Positions 33,020 through 42,624 of a stretch of 64,000 bases of DNA are shown here, piece after piece. The position numbers were made by a program, and so were the translations under genes. Source of the stretch: a virus; the IMG/VR virus record IMGVR_UViG_3300050166_000025, positions 87,112-151,111 of that record. One strand, written 5' to 3'. Under the pieces are notes generated by a model. The model did no database searches. It was not told where the DNA came from and was given only the letters and a program-made list of their open reading frames with translations. Position 1 is the stretch's first letter. Each line of letters opens with the position of its first letter.

Positions 33020-34885
33020 TTAGGAGTTTAATTGTATTTTTTTAATTGTATTTTTCAATTCTTCTATTTGCGCCTGTTGTTCTTTAATAGCCTCAACTAA
33101 AACTGCAACCATATTTTGATATTTAACAGACTTATTGCCGCTCTCATCAGTTACAACCAATTCAGGTATGTTTAATTCCAATTCTTGTGCAATAAATCCA
33201 ATGTTATTTTTAGTGCCAGTATCTATTCTATCATAGACCACACCTCTTGATTTTAATATTTTATCTAAAGAACTTTCAATTGGTTTTATGTTTTCTTTTA
33301 CTCTAGCATCTGAAAAAGCAGTAATATCGCCAGAAGCATAAACTTCACCAAATGAAACTTTACCTTGAGCAGAACTCCACACGTCATTAAAAGTAGATGT
33401 AGTAGGAGACACTGAAGCACCATATATAGAATATGTGCTTGTTCTTAGTTGTGGGCTAATTCCATAGTTACAATACATATAATAGATTCCGCCGCCTCTT
33501 ACCCACACTACTTCATCAGATGAGTTTGACATTTGCGTGATACCACCAATGGGCGACATTCCAGATACGAATCTATAGTTGTATGATTCAATAAATCTTA
33601 TATTATCATTTGTTCCCCATCCGTTACCATTTGCAAACCATATTAATTTAACTGAAAAACCGGCCGGGTGAGATGACCAAGATGGAACATTTGAATTCAA
33701 GGCAACTCTGATCGATAATTTATATAAAGTATTAGTTCCTAAACCAATTGTAACTGGATAATAAGTATTTACGTCTAATCCTGTAGTGTTAATAGTATAT
33801 GAATATTCTATATCTCCATTTACACCGGCTGCTCCATTAGCTCCACTTGAACCTGAGCTTCCCGATGTTCCGTTTAAACCGCTTGAACCCGAGCTTCCTG
33901 AACTACCAGAATTACCAGATGAACCTGAACTACCAGAATTACCAGATGAACCTGAAGTGCCAGATGTTCCTGTTAAACCCGATGAACCACTAAATCCTGA
34001 AGAACCAGAAGTTCCTGATGAACCTGATGAGCCAGAAGAACCAGATGTACCTGAAGTTCCTGATGAACCACTTGAGCCGGATGTACCAGATGTTCCTGTT
34101 GTACCAGAAGTACCAGAAGTTCCTGATGAACCACTTGAGCCTGAAGTTCCTGATGAACCAGAAGAACCATTAGTTCCTGAAGAACCTGATGTTCCTGCAG
34201 TACCATTAGTTCCTGATGAACCGCTTGAACCAGAAGTCCCAGATGTGCCTGTTGTTCCAGAAGTACCTGATGAACCGCTTGAACCAGAAGTCCCAGATGT
34301 GCCTGTTGTTCCAGAAGTACCTGATGAACCGCTTGAACCTGAAGTTCCTGCTGTACCTGATGAGCCAGATGAACCTGGTGTACCACTTGAACCTGATGTT
34401 CCAGAAGTACCTGTTGTACCCGATGTTCCAGAAGAACCATTGGTTCCGCTTGAACCAGAAGTCCCAGATATGCCTGATGTTCCAGTAGTTCCTGAAGAAC
34501 CTGAAGTCCCAGATATGCCTGATGTTCCAGTAGTTCCTGAAGAACCTGAAGTTCCGCCTGTACCACTTGATCCAGAAGTTCCTGTTATACCTGAAGTCCC
34601 ATCTGTACCTGAAAAGCCCGATGAACCGGAAGTTCCGGAAGTACCATGCGTACCATGCTCGCCTGTAGTTCCTGAAGAACCTGAAGTACCATCAGTACCG
34701 CTTGTTCCTGTTAAGCCAGAGCTACCAGATGTACCGCTTGAGCCAGAAGCACCTATTATTCCATCAATACCAGACGTTCCACTGGTACCTGAACTGCCAT
34801 TAGCTCCAGAAATAGCAGCTTTATTTTTTAAATTATCTAATTCGGCTTTAAGTCCATCTATTTGATTTATACTAACTCTTGGCAT
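33020..34885 (-). CDS. Collagen-like tail fibre with C-terminal S74 chaperone
   Basis: About 621 residues from MPRVSINQIDGLKAELDNL; a start at 34924 is possible, but the ATG at 34885 gives an N-terminus matching other fibres here (MSQIKIKQVEGLQVILDSL). Residues 25-350 are almost pure GTSGSSG-type Gly-X-Y repeats, a collagen-like triple helix. A beta domain follows, and the last 110 residues have FSDARVKENIKPIESSL, the S74 intramolecular chaperone that trimerises the fibre and cleaves itself at the Ser. It probably binds the host surface. Ser and Thr are potential glycosylation sites. Confidence 0.85.
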   Translation of the reverse strand: MPRVSINQIDGLKAELDNLKNKAAISGANGSSGTSGTSGIDGIIGASGSSGTSGSSGLTGTSGTDGTSGSSGTTGEHGTHGTSGTSGSSGFSGTDGTSGITGTSGSSGTGGTSGSSGTTGTSGISGTSGSSGTTGTSGISGTSGSSGTNGSSGTSGTTGTSGTSGSSGTPGSSGSSGTAGTSGSSGSSGTSGTTGTSGTSGSSGSSGTSGTTGTSGTSGSSGSSGTNGTAGTSGSSGTNGSSGSSGTSGSSGSSGTSGTSGTTGTSGTSGSSGSSGTSGTSGSSGSSGSSGTSGSSGFSGSSGLTGTSGTSGSSGNSGSSGSSGNSGSSGSSGSSGLNGTSGSSGSSGANGAAGVNGDIEYSYTINTTGLDVNTYYPVTIGLGTNTLYKLSIRVALNSNVPSWSSHPAGFSVKLIWFANGNGWGTNDNIRFIESYNYRFVSGMSPIGGITQMSNSSDEVVWVRGGGIYYMYCNYGISPQLRTSTYSIYGASVSPTTSTFNDVWSSAQGKVSFGEVYASGDITAFSDARVKENIKPIESSLDKILKSRGVVYDRIDTGTKNNIGFIAQELELNIPELVVTDESGNKSVKYQNMVAVLVEAIKEQQAQIEELKNTIKKIQLNS

Positions 34886-34949
34886 AACTCGGGATATATT
34901 TGTTTCTTCTATATATTTCCGCATTTGTACTCAATAAAATATATAACCT

Positions 34950-35828
34950 ATGACAAAACGAGCGATATGGGTTCTGGAAAATGTGGATAAAAATCCGGCT
35001 TTTTATAGTAGCGTGAATACATTAATGCTCATGTCGAGTGTCATTAATTGGAAGAGATGGAATAATACGGCTACTGTTTTATATGTTGACAAGTTGACGC
35101 ATAACCACTTACGCGACCTAGACCTATTATCTCACTGGGATCATGTTAATGTTACTCTTCTAGAGCAGCCGACTACAATTGATAAGGTTGCGTTCTGGAG
35201 TTCTTCAAAACTACGTGTCCTATTACAACAGGAAGAGCCAGTAATCATGGTCGACTATGACTTTATTACCTTTACTAATTTAACTGATCCTTCGCCAGCT
35301 TCAAACTTTGTCTACTCGCATGATGAGGATGGAGATTTTGCATACCCTGGAGCAGCGGATCAATTTATCAAATCATGTAAATGGTCTATACCCGATTATT
35401 TAAAGTGGTCTATTAATAATGACGCCATTAACGTATCTTACTTATGCTTTAACGATATTAATTTTCAGAAAGAGTATGCAACGCATAGCCTAAACTCTAT
35501 GGAAGAATTGTCGAGCTTAAAGGCTCCGAAAGGAAATTATGTTTGTTTCGCAGAGCAAAAGATATTGAAGCAACTTGCTCTACACAAAGAGATTGAGCAT
35601 ACACCTCTAATTAAGAACAGGTTTCATGCAGTGAAAGGTGTTTGGCATGAAGACCAGTTTATAGAAACAGGGCTCTGGAGTAAAGATGAAATGCATACTA
35701 AATTTATTCATTATGGACAAACCAAGCATGCTATACAAAAAGATGGAATTGAATTTAGATTTCTATGCAATAGCGTAAAGTCTAAAATCAATTCCACCAC
35801 ACTAGATAGAATTATTGCTATTCAGTAA
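34950..35828 (+). CDS. Glycosyltransferase-like protein (GT-A fold, DxD)
   Basis: Protein of 292 residues on the opposite strand to its neighbours. VIMVDYDFITF has a DxD motif (DYD at 102-104) preceded by hydrophobic strand, typical of GT-A sugar transferases; the C-terminal part has HxH-like HYGQTKHAIQ. No membrane segment is seen. It is convergent with the GT2 gene, overlapping its 3' end by 11 bases, and diverges from the collagen-like fibre. It probably acts in the same fibre-modification cassette. TATATA is 4 bases before ATG. Confidence 0.65.
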   Translation: MTKRAIWVLENVDKNPAFYSSVNTLMLMSSVINWKRWNNTATVLYVDKLTHNHLRDLDLLSHWDHVNVTLLEQPTTIDKVAFWSSSKLRVLLQQEEPVIMVDYDFITFTNLTDPSPASNFVYSHDEDGDFAYPGAADQFIKSCKWSIPDYLKWSINNDAINVSYLCFNDINFQKEYATHSLNSMEELSSLKAPKGNYVCFAEQKILKQLALHKEIEHTPLIKNRFHAVKGVWHEDQFIETGLWSKDEMHTKFIHYGQTKHAIQKDGIEFRFLCNSVKSKINSTTLDRIIAIQ

Positions 35829-37614
35829 AAGTTAAATTTACTCTACCTTCCTGAGCACCATATCTACAAGGAGCATCTATTGGATAAGAAGGATTAAAGT
35901 TATAAGCCCAATCCTCGATGCCGAAATCAATTTCAAATCTTTTCTTAATGTCTTCGTTATAATATTGAGCAATAGTTTTAACTCTTCTCTGAATGTCAGC
36001 TCTGGTTAAGTCCTGTGTATTCATTTCATATCCATCATTATATAAAAATTGAACATATAAAGTTCTAGGAATATGAACCATTGTCGTGTTTAAGAACGTT
36101 CTAACAATTAATTCATAATCATCGGCAATAGTTAAGCCTCTTGCGTGACCACCGATCGCAAAATAAGTGGATCTTCTCCATGCTCTAATATGATTAGGAA
36201 CTCCAACGATGTGTCTAATTGTTTTTGGATTAACTCCAACCGTAACTGAAGATTGAACCTCTTTTCCGAATACATTATCGGTTCTATATGAACCATATCC
36301 TAGGGCGAATCCTTCTCCATATATGTTAGAATTCCAGTTTAGATCTACTTCAGGCGCATCTGAGTAAAAGAAGCCTGCCTTTGGAAATTTAACAGAAGCT
36401 TTATATAAATATTCTGCGCAATCCGTTGTAACTATATCGTCATGATCAAGTTCGGCTAAAATTTCACCTCGACTCATACAACATGCTCTATACTTAGCTT
36501 CGCCTATCAGACCATTCGATTTTTCTCTGAAATCATAAACTTTAACACGTGGATCGAGAGCTGCAATTTCTTCAGCTATCTTTAGAGTTAAACCCTCGTC
36601 AGATGAGTCATTAACTAGAATCCACTCCCAATTTGTATAAGTTTGATTCTTTAATGATTCATAAGTAAACTTTAATTTATCACCTGTATTGTGCATTGGC
36701 GTAAAGAAAGAGACTAGATTTGCTCTATTAACGCTTAGCATATTCTTCATCGCTAAAGCATACGCCTTTTGTCCAAGAGATTCATCAATTGATTCAGCGT
36801 TAAGCCACTTTGATTTTATTTCGGATGTTGCATTCCATAAATTTGAAAAAGAACCAGACTGTTTAGAAATAGTTACTATTGCATCTGGATTCCAATCTAA
36901 TAAAATTTCATTAAGGTCGTTATCATTCTTTTCGTATCTGACTTCTAATTCCGAGGATTCCCAGTCCCATGGGTTATCGGTTGTTAATGTGGGTTCTTCT
37001 TTGCCGATGAATAGGATTCGTGGAAGCCTCGCTTTTTTCATAGGTCTTAATGATTCGTGATTAGAAAGAACCTCTTTGCAAAATACAATCTCATTGACTA
37101 ATTCCTTTGCGATCTGCTGAATTAAAATTCCATCGGCGTTAAATTCATTAACGAATTGATATGTGTCGAATAGATCGGTCTTTAAAATATACTGTGAACC
37201 ATCTACATGGCCTGGTCTTAAATTTTGCAAGAATGCATTTCTAAAAGATTTGCCTCCATTGTACGTCTGTGAAAATACAAAGACAGATTTGTCTTCTATT
37301 CTTTCGATAAAGGTGTTATATAATTCTGGATGAAGTTCAGCGTCACCGCTTAACAAGTATATAAAACCTCCTAAGATACCGTTTATGACCTCATTGATTG
37401 CAATGTACGTGCTACCTCCTTTAATAAAGTGCAGCTTAATATCCGGATGATTCAATTCGTCTAAAACTATTGCTGGAATATCTTTTAGAACTGATGTGTC
37501 AAAAATTACATGCCACTCGACATTCTTGTCTTCATCTGTAAAAATAGACTTTTTAATTTTAGATAGATCAGCTGTTTTTTTACAGCGGGTAATTATGTGT
37601 AGTTTGTGTTTCAT
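35818..37614 (-). CDS. Two-domain glycosyltransferase, GT2 family
   Basis: Protein of 598 residues. Residues 1-190 look like a divergent GT-A domain (LHIITRCKK, YLLSGDAELHPELYNTF). Residues 297-560 are a clear GT2 domain: LVSFFTPMHNTGDKLKFTYES, EWILVNDSSDEGL, ILAELDHDDIV (metal-binding Asp) and later IPRTLYVQFLYN. The ATG overlaps the stop of the oxygenase-like gene at 37614, so they are co-translated. Likely substrate is a phage fibre or host glycan; the first is favoured by neighbours. Confidence 0.85.
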   Translation of the reverse strand: MKHKLHIITRCKKTADLSKIKKSIFTDEDKNVEWHVIFDTSVLKDIPAIVLDELNHPDIKLHFIKGGSTYIAINEVINGILGGFIYLLSGDAELHPELYNTFIERIEDKSVFVFSQTYNGGKSFRNAFLQNLRPGHVDGSQYILKTDLFDTYQFVNEFNADGILIQQIAKELVNEIVFCKEVLSNHESLRPMKKARLPRILFIGKEEPTLTTDNPWDWESSELEVRYEKNDNDLNEILLDWNPDAIVTISKQSGSFSNLWNATSEIKSKWLNAESIDESLGQKAYALAMKNMLSVNRANLVSFFTPMHNTGDKLKFTYESLKNQTYTNWEWILVNDSSDEGLTLKIAEEIAALDPRVKVYDFREKSNGLIGEAKYRACCMSRGEILAELDHDDIVTTDCAEYLYKASVKFPKAGFFYSDAPEVDLNWNSNIYGEGFALGYGSYRTDNVFGKEVQSSVTVGVNPKTIRHIVGVPNHIRAWRRSTYFAIGGHARGLTIADDYELIVRTFLNTTMVHIPRTLYVQFLYNDGYEMNTQDLTRADIQRRVKTIAQYYNEDIKKRFEIDFGIEDWAYNFNPSYPIDAPCRYGAQEGRVNLTFTE

Positions 37615-38543
37615 TATTCTACGTCAAAGAAAAAAAGTTGAAAAAATCTGGCGTTCTCAATAGAATCACCAAAATATTTTGTCGCAGCATGGATTCTCTT
37701 TGCATTAAAAAGAACTAGTCTATTATAGACATTTGCTGCAGTATCCATTAATTCATACTGAGTTGAATCATAGAAATTAAGATCTTTGCTTAAGCCCTTA
37801 AAGGTTTTATTAAATACTTCATCTGAGTGTGTTCCATCAAACTCTGTTGATCCCGTGTACTTGCTCTTATAGAATGCAGTTCCAGTTTCTAAAGGTGCAT
37901 CAGGTGTTAAGAATACCATCGCAGCGTAAGTCTGTGTATCTACGTGGTATACGATCGGATCTAAAGGAGTGCAATATTGAAAGACTCCATTTGCGTAATT
38001 AACATGATTCCAATTAGTTACTTTTCTACCTATAATTTGTTCGAATCTTTCTTTTGTGCCTTCTACAATAAATCTATCCTGTGTTCTTTTGCCCTTGTGA
38101 TAATTCGAGTTAGCGTAATTCATGTTATTGATAGCATGAGTTCTAACTAAATCAGGATCACTGTAAAAATTATCGACAATGATTAAATCCTTGTGTGTTC
38201 GATTAAAACCAGTGTACATTACTGCCCACACTATAAAATTTTCTAGTATCTTTCTCTTTGATCTGTCAGAGAAAGTGACATACATTGGCATCGATAATTG
38301 TTCTTTAGTTATTTTAAATGAAAAGCCTACACTATCGCTCTTCAATTCAGGATATACTAATTTTACGTCAGGTCTGCTGATAACTGTATGCTCTACTCTA
38401 TCTTCTTCGTTTTCTCCAACCTGAATAGATAAAGCTGAAAGGGATTCACAATGTAACCACCCGGTCACCAGATATGTGGATCCTTCTAACTCAACATTAT
38501 CAATATACATTTTTGTATTGGGATCTAATGTAGTATGATTCAT
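37614..38543 (-). CDS. 2-oxoglutarate/Fe(II) oxygenase-like protein (DUF6445-like)
   Basis: Protein of 309 residues from MNHTTLDPN; a longer start at 38573 would overlap the next gene. Residues 10-100 form a beta-sandwich domain. The C-terminal 200 residues have YHVDTQTYAAMVFLTP (H-x-D), a distal His in FNAKRIHAATKYFG and a late Arg (NARFFQLFFF), the pattern of double-stranded beta-helix oxygenases. Such enzymes hydroxylate side chains. It sits between another oxygenase gene and the GT2 gene in one operon. Confidence 0.65.
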   Translation of the reverse strand: MNHTTLDPNTKMYIDNVELEGSTYLVTGWLHCESLSALSIQVGENEEDRVEHTVISRPDVKLVYPELKSDSVGFSFKITKEQLSMPMYVTFSDRSKRKILENFIVWAVMYTGFNRTHKDLIIVDNFYSDPDLVRTHAINNMNYANSNYHKGKRTQDRFIVEGTKERFEQIIGRKVTNWNHVNYANGVFQYCTPLDPIVYHVDTQTYAAMVFLTPDAPLETGTAFYKSKYTGSTEFDGTHSDEVFNKTFKGLSKDLNFYDSTQYELMDTAANVYNRLVLFNAKRIHAATKYFGDSIENARFFQLFFFDVE

Positions 38544-38550
38544 TATAAAT

Positions 38551-39135
38551 TTATTTGAAATGTGAACCGCCAACCCAAAGAACTAAAGATTTTCTAATTC
38601 CTTTGGTTACGGGAGAAACTCTGTGTAACATGTATGATGGAAATAATACAGCAACTCCTTTTCCTCGAGGTGCTCTAAGAGGTGAATTTCCTCCTGTCCA
38701 TAGTTCTAAATCTCCTCCTTCATATTCATCTGATTCGCTCAGTTGAACAGTGATTGAAATTTTTCGATGAGACATGTAATCTGATCCACAGTCCATGTGC
38801 CAAGTGTAATGCCCTGCTTCAGTTGAATGATATTCCGTATATTGTATTAGCTCATTAGCACTATGAAGATCAAAATTCCAAATGGCTTTGTTTGCTTCCG
38901 AAGAAGCTGTTATTATTTTAGAATATAACCAGCTCCACTTATCTTCGTTTGGAATCCAATTGACGCGGGAAGATCTAACACTGACATCACTTTCTTGTCC
39001 ATCGTTTCCAACTCTCGCCGTTTCGACTTTTAAATTTGCTAAATCTTCTTCTAGTTTAGAAATTTCTTCTGGCGTAAAAATATTCTGATACCAGTAATAA
39101 TTATCGGGTGTATTAAACGGCTGATTGTAATTCAT
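38551..39135 (-). CDS. 2-oxoglutarate/Fe(II) prolyl-hydroxylase-like oxygenase
   Basis: Protein of 194 residues from the ATG at 39135; an upstream frame into the terminator is rejected. The iron-binding triad is visible: TWHMDCG (His113, Asp115), MLHRVSPV (His171), with the 2-oxoglutarate Arg in RKSLVLWVGG (Arg181). This is the pattern of phage P4H/PKHD-type hydroxylases. It lies next to collagen-like fibre genes and upstream of a second oxygenase and a glycosyltransferase, suggesting modification of the Gly-Ser-Thr repeats, possibly hydroxylation followed by glycosylation. Confidence 0.82.
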   Translation of the reverse strand: MNYNQPFNTPDNYYWYQNIFTPEEISKLEEDLANLKVETARVGNDGQESDVSVRSSRVNWIPNEDKWSWLYSKIITASSEANKAIWNFDLHSANELIQYTEYHSTEAGHYTWHMDCGSDYMSHRKISITVQLSESDEYEGGDLELWTGGNSPLRAPRGKGVAVLFPSYMLHRVSPVTKGIRKSLVLWVGGSHFK

Positions 39136-39170
39136 ATTTATTAAATGGTGTACTATATTTATCAAACAAA

Positions 39171-39198
39171 AAAAGCTCGGCCTTTCGACCGAGCTTTT
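39171..39198 (-). terminator. Intrinsic terminator after collagen-like fibre
   Basis: AAAAGCTCGG-TCGAAAGG-CCGAGCTTTT hairpin followed by TTTTG on the minus strand. It ends the fibre transcript before the oxygenase operon. Confidence 0.9.
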
Positions 39199-39227
39199 CA
39201 AGCTTTGGCTTATTTCTTATATAGAAA

Positions 39228-41141
39228 TTAAGCGTTTAGTTTATTTTCAAGAGCTTCTACTTTAGCAGCTAAAGCCTTGATACCTTCAATTAATAAAGGA
39301 ACTATTTTCTCATATTGAACAGTGATGTAGTTTTCACCTGAAATTGAGTTACCATTTTCATCGATATCGAATGGAGCTGGTTTGATAATTTCTGGTAAAA
39401 CTGCTTCAATTTCTTGAGCAATTACACCGACTTGCTTATCAAAGTTCTCATAGCCAAACTTGGCAGCTAATTCATTCTGAGTATAGTAGATACCATTAAT
39501 TTGTGCAATTTTAGATAATGCGTCATTAATGTTTCCTAAGTTATCCTTTAATCTTGCATCTGAATAATATGCGATGATATCACCAGTTGCTACGATTTGA
39601 CCTGCTGAACCAGTAGCGCCAGTACCTACACCAAGCGAGTTAACTTGTGCGTTAGAACCTGTTGAGAAGCCACCTGTAGGACCTGTAGGACCTGTAGGAC
39701 CAACAGGACCTGTACCACCTGGAGTACCTGCTGAACCTTGAGCACCTGTAGGACCTGTAGGACCAACTGGACCTGTAGGACCTGTACCACCTGGAGTACC
39801 TACTGAACCTTGAGCACCTTGAGGGCCAGTAGGACCAGTAGCACCTTGAGCACCTTGAGCACCGTTAGCACCGTTAGCGCCTTGAGCACCTTGAGCACCT
39901 TGAGCACCTTTAGCGCCAGAAGTACCTGAAGTACCAGTTGTACCGCTTGAACCAATGAGACCTTGCGCACCTGTAGCACCTTGAGCACCATTTATACCAG
40001 ATGTTCCTGAAGTTCCAGTTGTACCTGAAGTACCTGCTGTTCCAGAAGAACCTGAAGTTCCTGATGAGCCAGATGAACCTGAAGTTCCTGATGAGCCAGA
40101 TGAACCTGAAGTTCCTGAAGTACCTGTTGTACCTGAAGTTCCAGATGAACCGCTTGAGCCTGAAGTTCCTGATGAACCAGAAGAACCTGAAGTTCCTGAT
40201 GAACCGCTTGAGCCTGAAGTTCCTGATGAACCAGAAGAACCATTAGAACCGCTTGAGCCAGAAGTTCCAGTTGTACCTGAAGTACCTGCTGTTCCAGAAG
40301 AACCTGAAGTTCCTGATGAGCCAGATGAACCGTCAGTTCCTGATGAACCTGATGAACCTGAAGTTCCTGCTGTTCCAGAAGAACCCGAAGTTCCTGATGA
40401 TCCAGAAGAACCATTAGAACCGCTTGAACCTGATGTACCAGTTGTGCCTGAAGTTCCTGAAGATCCAGATGAACCGCTTGAACCTGAACTACCGGAAGTT
40501 CCAGCTGAACCGCTTGAACCAGAAGTACCTGCTGTACCGCTTGAACCTGAAGTTCCTGATGAACCGCTTGATCCTGATGAACCAGAAGATCCGTCTGTTC
40601 CCGATGAACCGTTAGTACCAGAAGAACCGTTAGATCCGTCTGTTCCTGATGTACCAGCTGTACCTGAAGTACCCGCTGTACCGCTTGAACCAGAAGATCC
40701 AGATGAACCGCTTGAGCCTGAAGTACCTGTAGTACCTGAAGTTCCTGAAGATCCAGATGAACCACTTGAACCTGAAGTACCTGCTGTTCCTGATGAACCT
40801 GAAGTACCTGCTGTTCCTGATGAACCGCTTGAACCTGATGTACCGCTTGAACCAGATGAACCATCTGTTCCTGCTGTTCCTGAAGAACCAGATGAGCCTG
40901 AAGAACCTGATGTACCAGCTGTTCCTGATGAACCTGAAGTTCCAGATGAGCCTGAAGAACCACTTGAGCCAGAAGAACCAGAAGTTCCAGTAGTACCTGA
41001 AGTACCAGCTGTTCCTGAAGTTCCGTCTACACCTGAAGTTCCATTTAAGCCATCAATACCAGAAGTACCATTTAAACCATTTATGCCAGATGAACCAGAA
41101 GTTCCTGATGTACCTGTCGTTTTAATAATTGGAGTTGACAT
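39228..41141 (-). CDS. Collagen-like tail fibre with S74 chaperone
   Basis: Protein of 637 residues. Residues 8-395 are GTSGSSG-type repeats, then 400-490 are [13 protein letters not shown]-type repeats closer to animal collagen (with Pro in the X/Y positions), then a short beta domain, and a C-terminal S74 chaperone ([18 protein letters not shown]...[14 protein letters not shown]) ending in a coiled coil. This domain self-cleaves at the Ser. It is the best candidate substrate for prolyl/collagen-type hydroxylase activity because of the GPTGP tracts. TTATATACA lies directly before ATG. Confidence 0.85.
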   Translation of the reverse strand: MSTPIIKTTGTSGTSGSSGINGLNGTSGIDGLNGTSGVDGTSGTAGTSGTTGTSGSSGSSGSSGSSGTSGSSGTAGTSGSSGSSGSSGTAGTDGSSGSSGTSGSSGSSGTAGTSGSSGTAGTSGSSGSSGSSGTSGTTGTSGSSGSSGSSGSSGTAGTSGTAGTSGTDGSNGSSGTNGSSGTDGSSGSSGSSGSSGTSGSSGTAGTSGSSGSAGTSGSSGSSGSSGSSGTSGTTGTSGSSGSNGSSGSSGTSGSSGTAGTSGSSGSSGTDGSSGSSGTSGSSGTAGTSGTTGTSGSSGSNGSSGSSGTSGSSGSSGTSGSSGSSGTSGSSGSSGTSGTTGTSGTSGSSGSSGTSGSSGSSGTSGSSGTAGTSGTTGTSGTSGINGAQGATGAQGLIGSSGTTGTSGTSGAKGAQGAQGAQGANGANGAQGAQGATGPTGPQGAQGSVGTPGGTGPTGPVGPTGPTGAQGSAGTPGGTGPVGPTGPTGPTGGFSTGSNAQVNSLGVGTGATGSAGQIVATGDIIAYYSDARLKDNLGNINDALSKIAQINGIYYTQNELAAKFGYENFDKQVGVIAQEIEAVLPEIIKPAPFDIDENGNSISGENYITVQYEKIVPLLIEGIKALAAKVEALENKLNA

Positions 41142-41175
41142 TGTATATAACTTTTATTGTTTTTTATTTATTGGT

Positions 41176-41934
41176 TTATGCTAAAGAAGATCTTTGGTAT
41201 TCGATGTCGATTTTATCGTCAGATGTTAAGTCAAAGCCTGCAACAACACCGTTCCAGATTAACTGATCACCTGCTGTAATGTCTGCAATTGCTTTAGCAG
41301 TTGCTCCACCATCGGCTGAGAAGTAAACCTCAGATGTTTTAACACCATCGCCTTCTAATACTGAGATACCATTAACTAATACGTTAATTGCACCATCGGA
41401 GTATGGAGTGTGTTGGATTGTAATACCTGTTGCGCCATAATTACCAGAAGTTGCAGCTGGAATTAAGTTTTGCTGAACTGTTTGAATTGGTAGATCGAAA
41501 GCAACAACACCAACAGAAGGTCTCCATGGTAAAACATGGGCTGTTGTTGAAGTAATAGCTTGCATTACTGGATTGCTAAATGGATAAGCTTCATTTGTTG
41601 TGAATTCTGCAAGGTGTCCTGTTCCTAAAGTATCTACTACGTAGTATTTACCTGGGGTTAAATCCCAAGCAGAAACTGTAATAGTACCAACTTGAACACC
41701 AACGAATGTGTTAGCCGTAGGCGTGCTCTCGATAATTAGTCTACCTAATGTATCTTCCGAAGAAGCGTCAGCTGGTATCCAAGTACCGTCTGAGTAGGAA
41801 ACTGCAATACCAGGAGTAAAACCGTGATTAGCTTGCGTGTATACTGATTTCACCGAACCAGCCGTAACGCTTGCGATTAACGAGTCTAAAATGACTTGTA
41901 AACCTTCAACTTGTTTAATTTTAATCTGAGACAT
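41176..41934 (-). CDS. Fibre-associated structural protein, shared C-terminal domain
   Basis: Protein of 252 residues. It starts with a short coil common to the fibres (MSQIKIKQVEGLQVILDSL). The last 90 residues (NYGATGITIQHTPYSDGAINVLVNGISVLEGDGVKTSEVYFS) are paralogous to the C-terminus of the protein at 50133. This repeated domain probably forms a carbohydrate- or partner-binding knob. It is encoded 34 bases upstream of the collagen-like fibre gene, so it may cap or attach to it. Confidence 0.65.
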   Translation of the reverse strand: MSQIKIKQVEGLQVILDSLIASVTAGSVKSVYTQANHGFTPGIAVSYSDGTWIPADASSEDTLGRLIIESTPTANTFVGVQVGTITVSAWDLTPGKYYVVDTLGTGHLAEFTTNEAYPFSNPVMQAITSTTAHVLPWRPSVGVVAFDLPIQTVQQNLIPAATSGNYGATGITIQHTPYSDGAINVLVNGISVLEGDGVKTSEVYFSADGGATAKAIADITAGDQLIWNGVVAGFDLTSDDKIDIEYQRSSLA

Positions 41935-42030
41935 TGATTATTAGTTTTTTTTGTGTTTTAATTTTGATTAGAGACTTAATCTCTTAATTGAAATATATAT
42001 CTGTAACAAATACTGTTTAGATCCTTTTAT

Positions 42031-42624
42031 ATGGCAAAAAATCCTCAATTAAGTAAAATATTAAGAGACTATAACTACTTGTATGAATCTCTTATTGACG
42101 TAAAAGAGATTTCTGAAATCGCGGAAGTTCAATTTAGAGAAGCAATGATCAAGTCTGGGGATCAAGAAGCCCTGAACGCCCTGGTTCCAACTGAGCAGGA
42201 CAGTCAGCGAATACAGGAAGCGAAAGTCGTAGAGGAAGAGGCCGTTAATCATAATGATGCTGAGTTTAAGAAGTTATTTAGAAAAGTCGTAATTAAGTGC
42301 CATCCAGATAAGCTTAGTATGTTATCTGAACATGAAGCTGAAATAATGAAAGAGGCATATAACACGGCGGTTAAAGCCAATGATAAGTATGACTGGGGTC
42401 TATTGCTCAGGGTTGCTAGTGGTCTATCTATTGACTGTGATTTTGTTAGTGTTGAGCAAATTGAAATCATCAAGCGGAGGAACGAGGAGTTGAAGGAAGA
42501 GATAGAGAGGTATGAAGGTTCTATGGCGTATCGATGGTATGCTCAAACAGAAGAAGAGGCTAGAAATAATTTCCTAGCCTTCTGTCTTGGTGTTTTTAGA
42601 GATAGCGTTAAGAATAGACTATAA
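42031..42624 (+). CDS. J-domain-like protein
   Basis: Protein of 197 residues. The segment LFRKVVIKCHPDKLSMLSEHEAEIMKEAYNTAVKANDKYDWGLLLRVA has the HPD of a J-domain at 91-93, followed by the third helix. The N-terminal 75 residues are a long helical extension. It is one of very few plus-strand genes and sits between fibre genes. It may direct host DnaK to a fibre or virion assembly step. It is separate from the CbpA-like gene at 28804, which has a complete J-domain and C-terminal beta domains. Confidence 0.82.
   Translation: MAKNPQLSKILRDYNYLYESLIDVKEISEIAEVQFREAMIKSGDQEALNALVPTEQDSQRIQEAKVVEEEAVNHNDAEFKKLFRKVVIKCHPDKLSMLSEHEAEIMKEAYNTAVKANDKYDWGLLLRVASGLSIDCDFVSVEQIEIIKRRNEELKEEIERYEGSMAYRWYAQTEEEARNNFLAFCLGVFRDSVKNRL

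Noticed and set aside
33786-34865. Long open frame on the plus strand (Glu-Pro-Val-Pro repeats) opposite the collagen-like fibre
   Set aside because: It is the antisense reading of GTSGSSG codons (for example EPEVPDVP). The same happens at 40444-41184, 47788-49533 and 52145-53554. Composition follows the repeat, not a gene.
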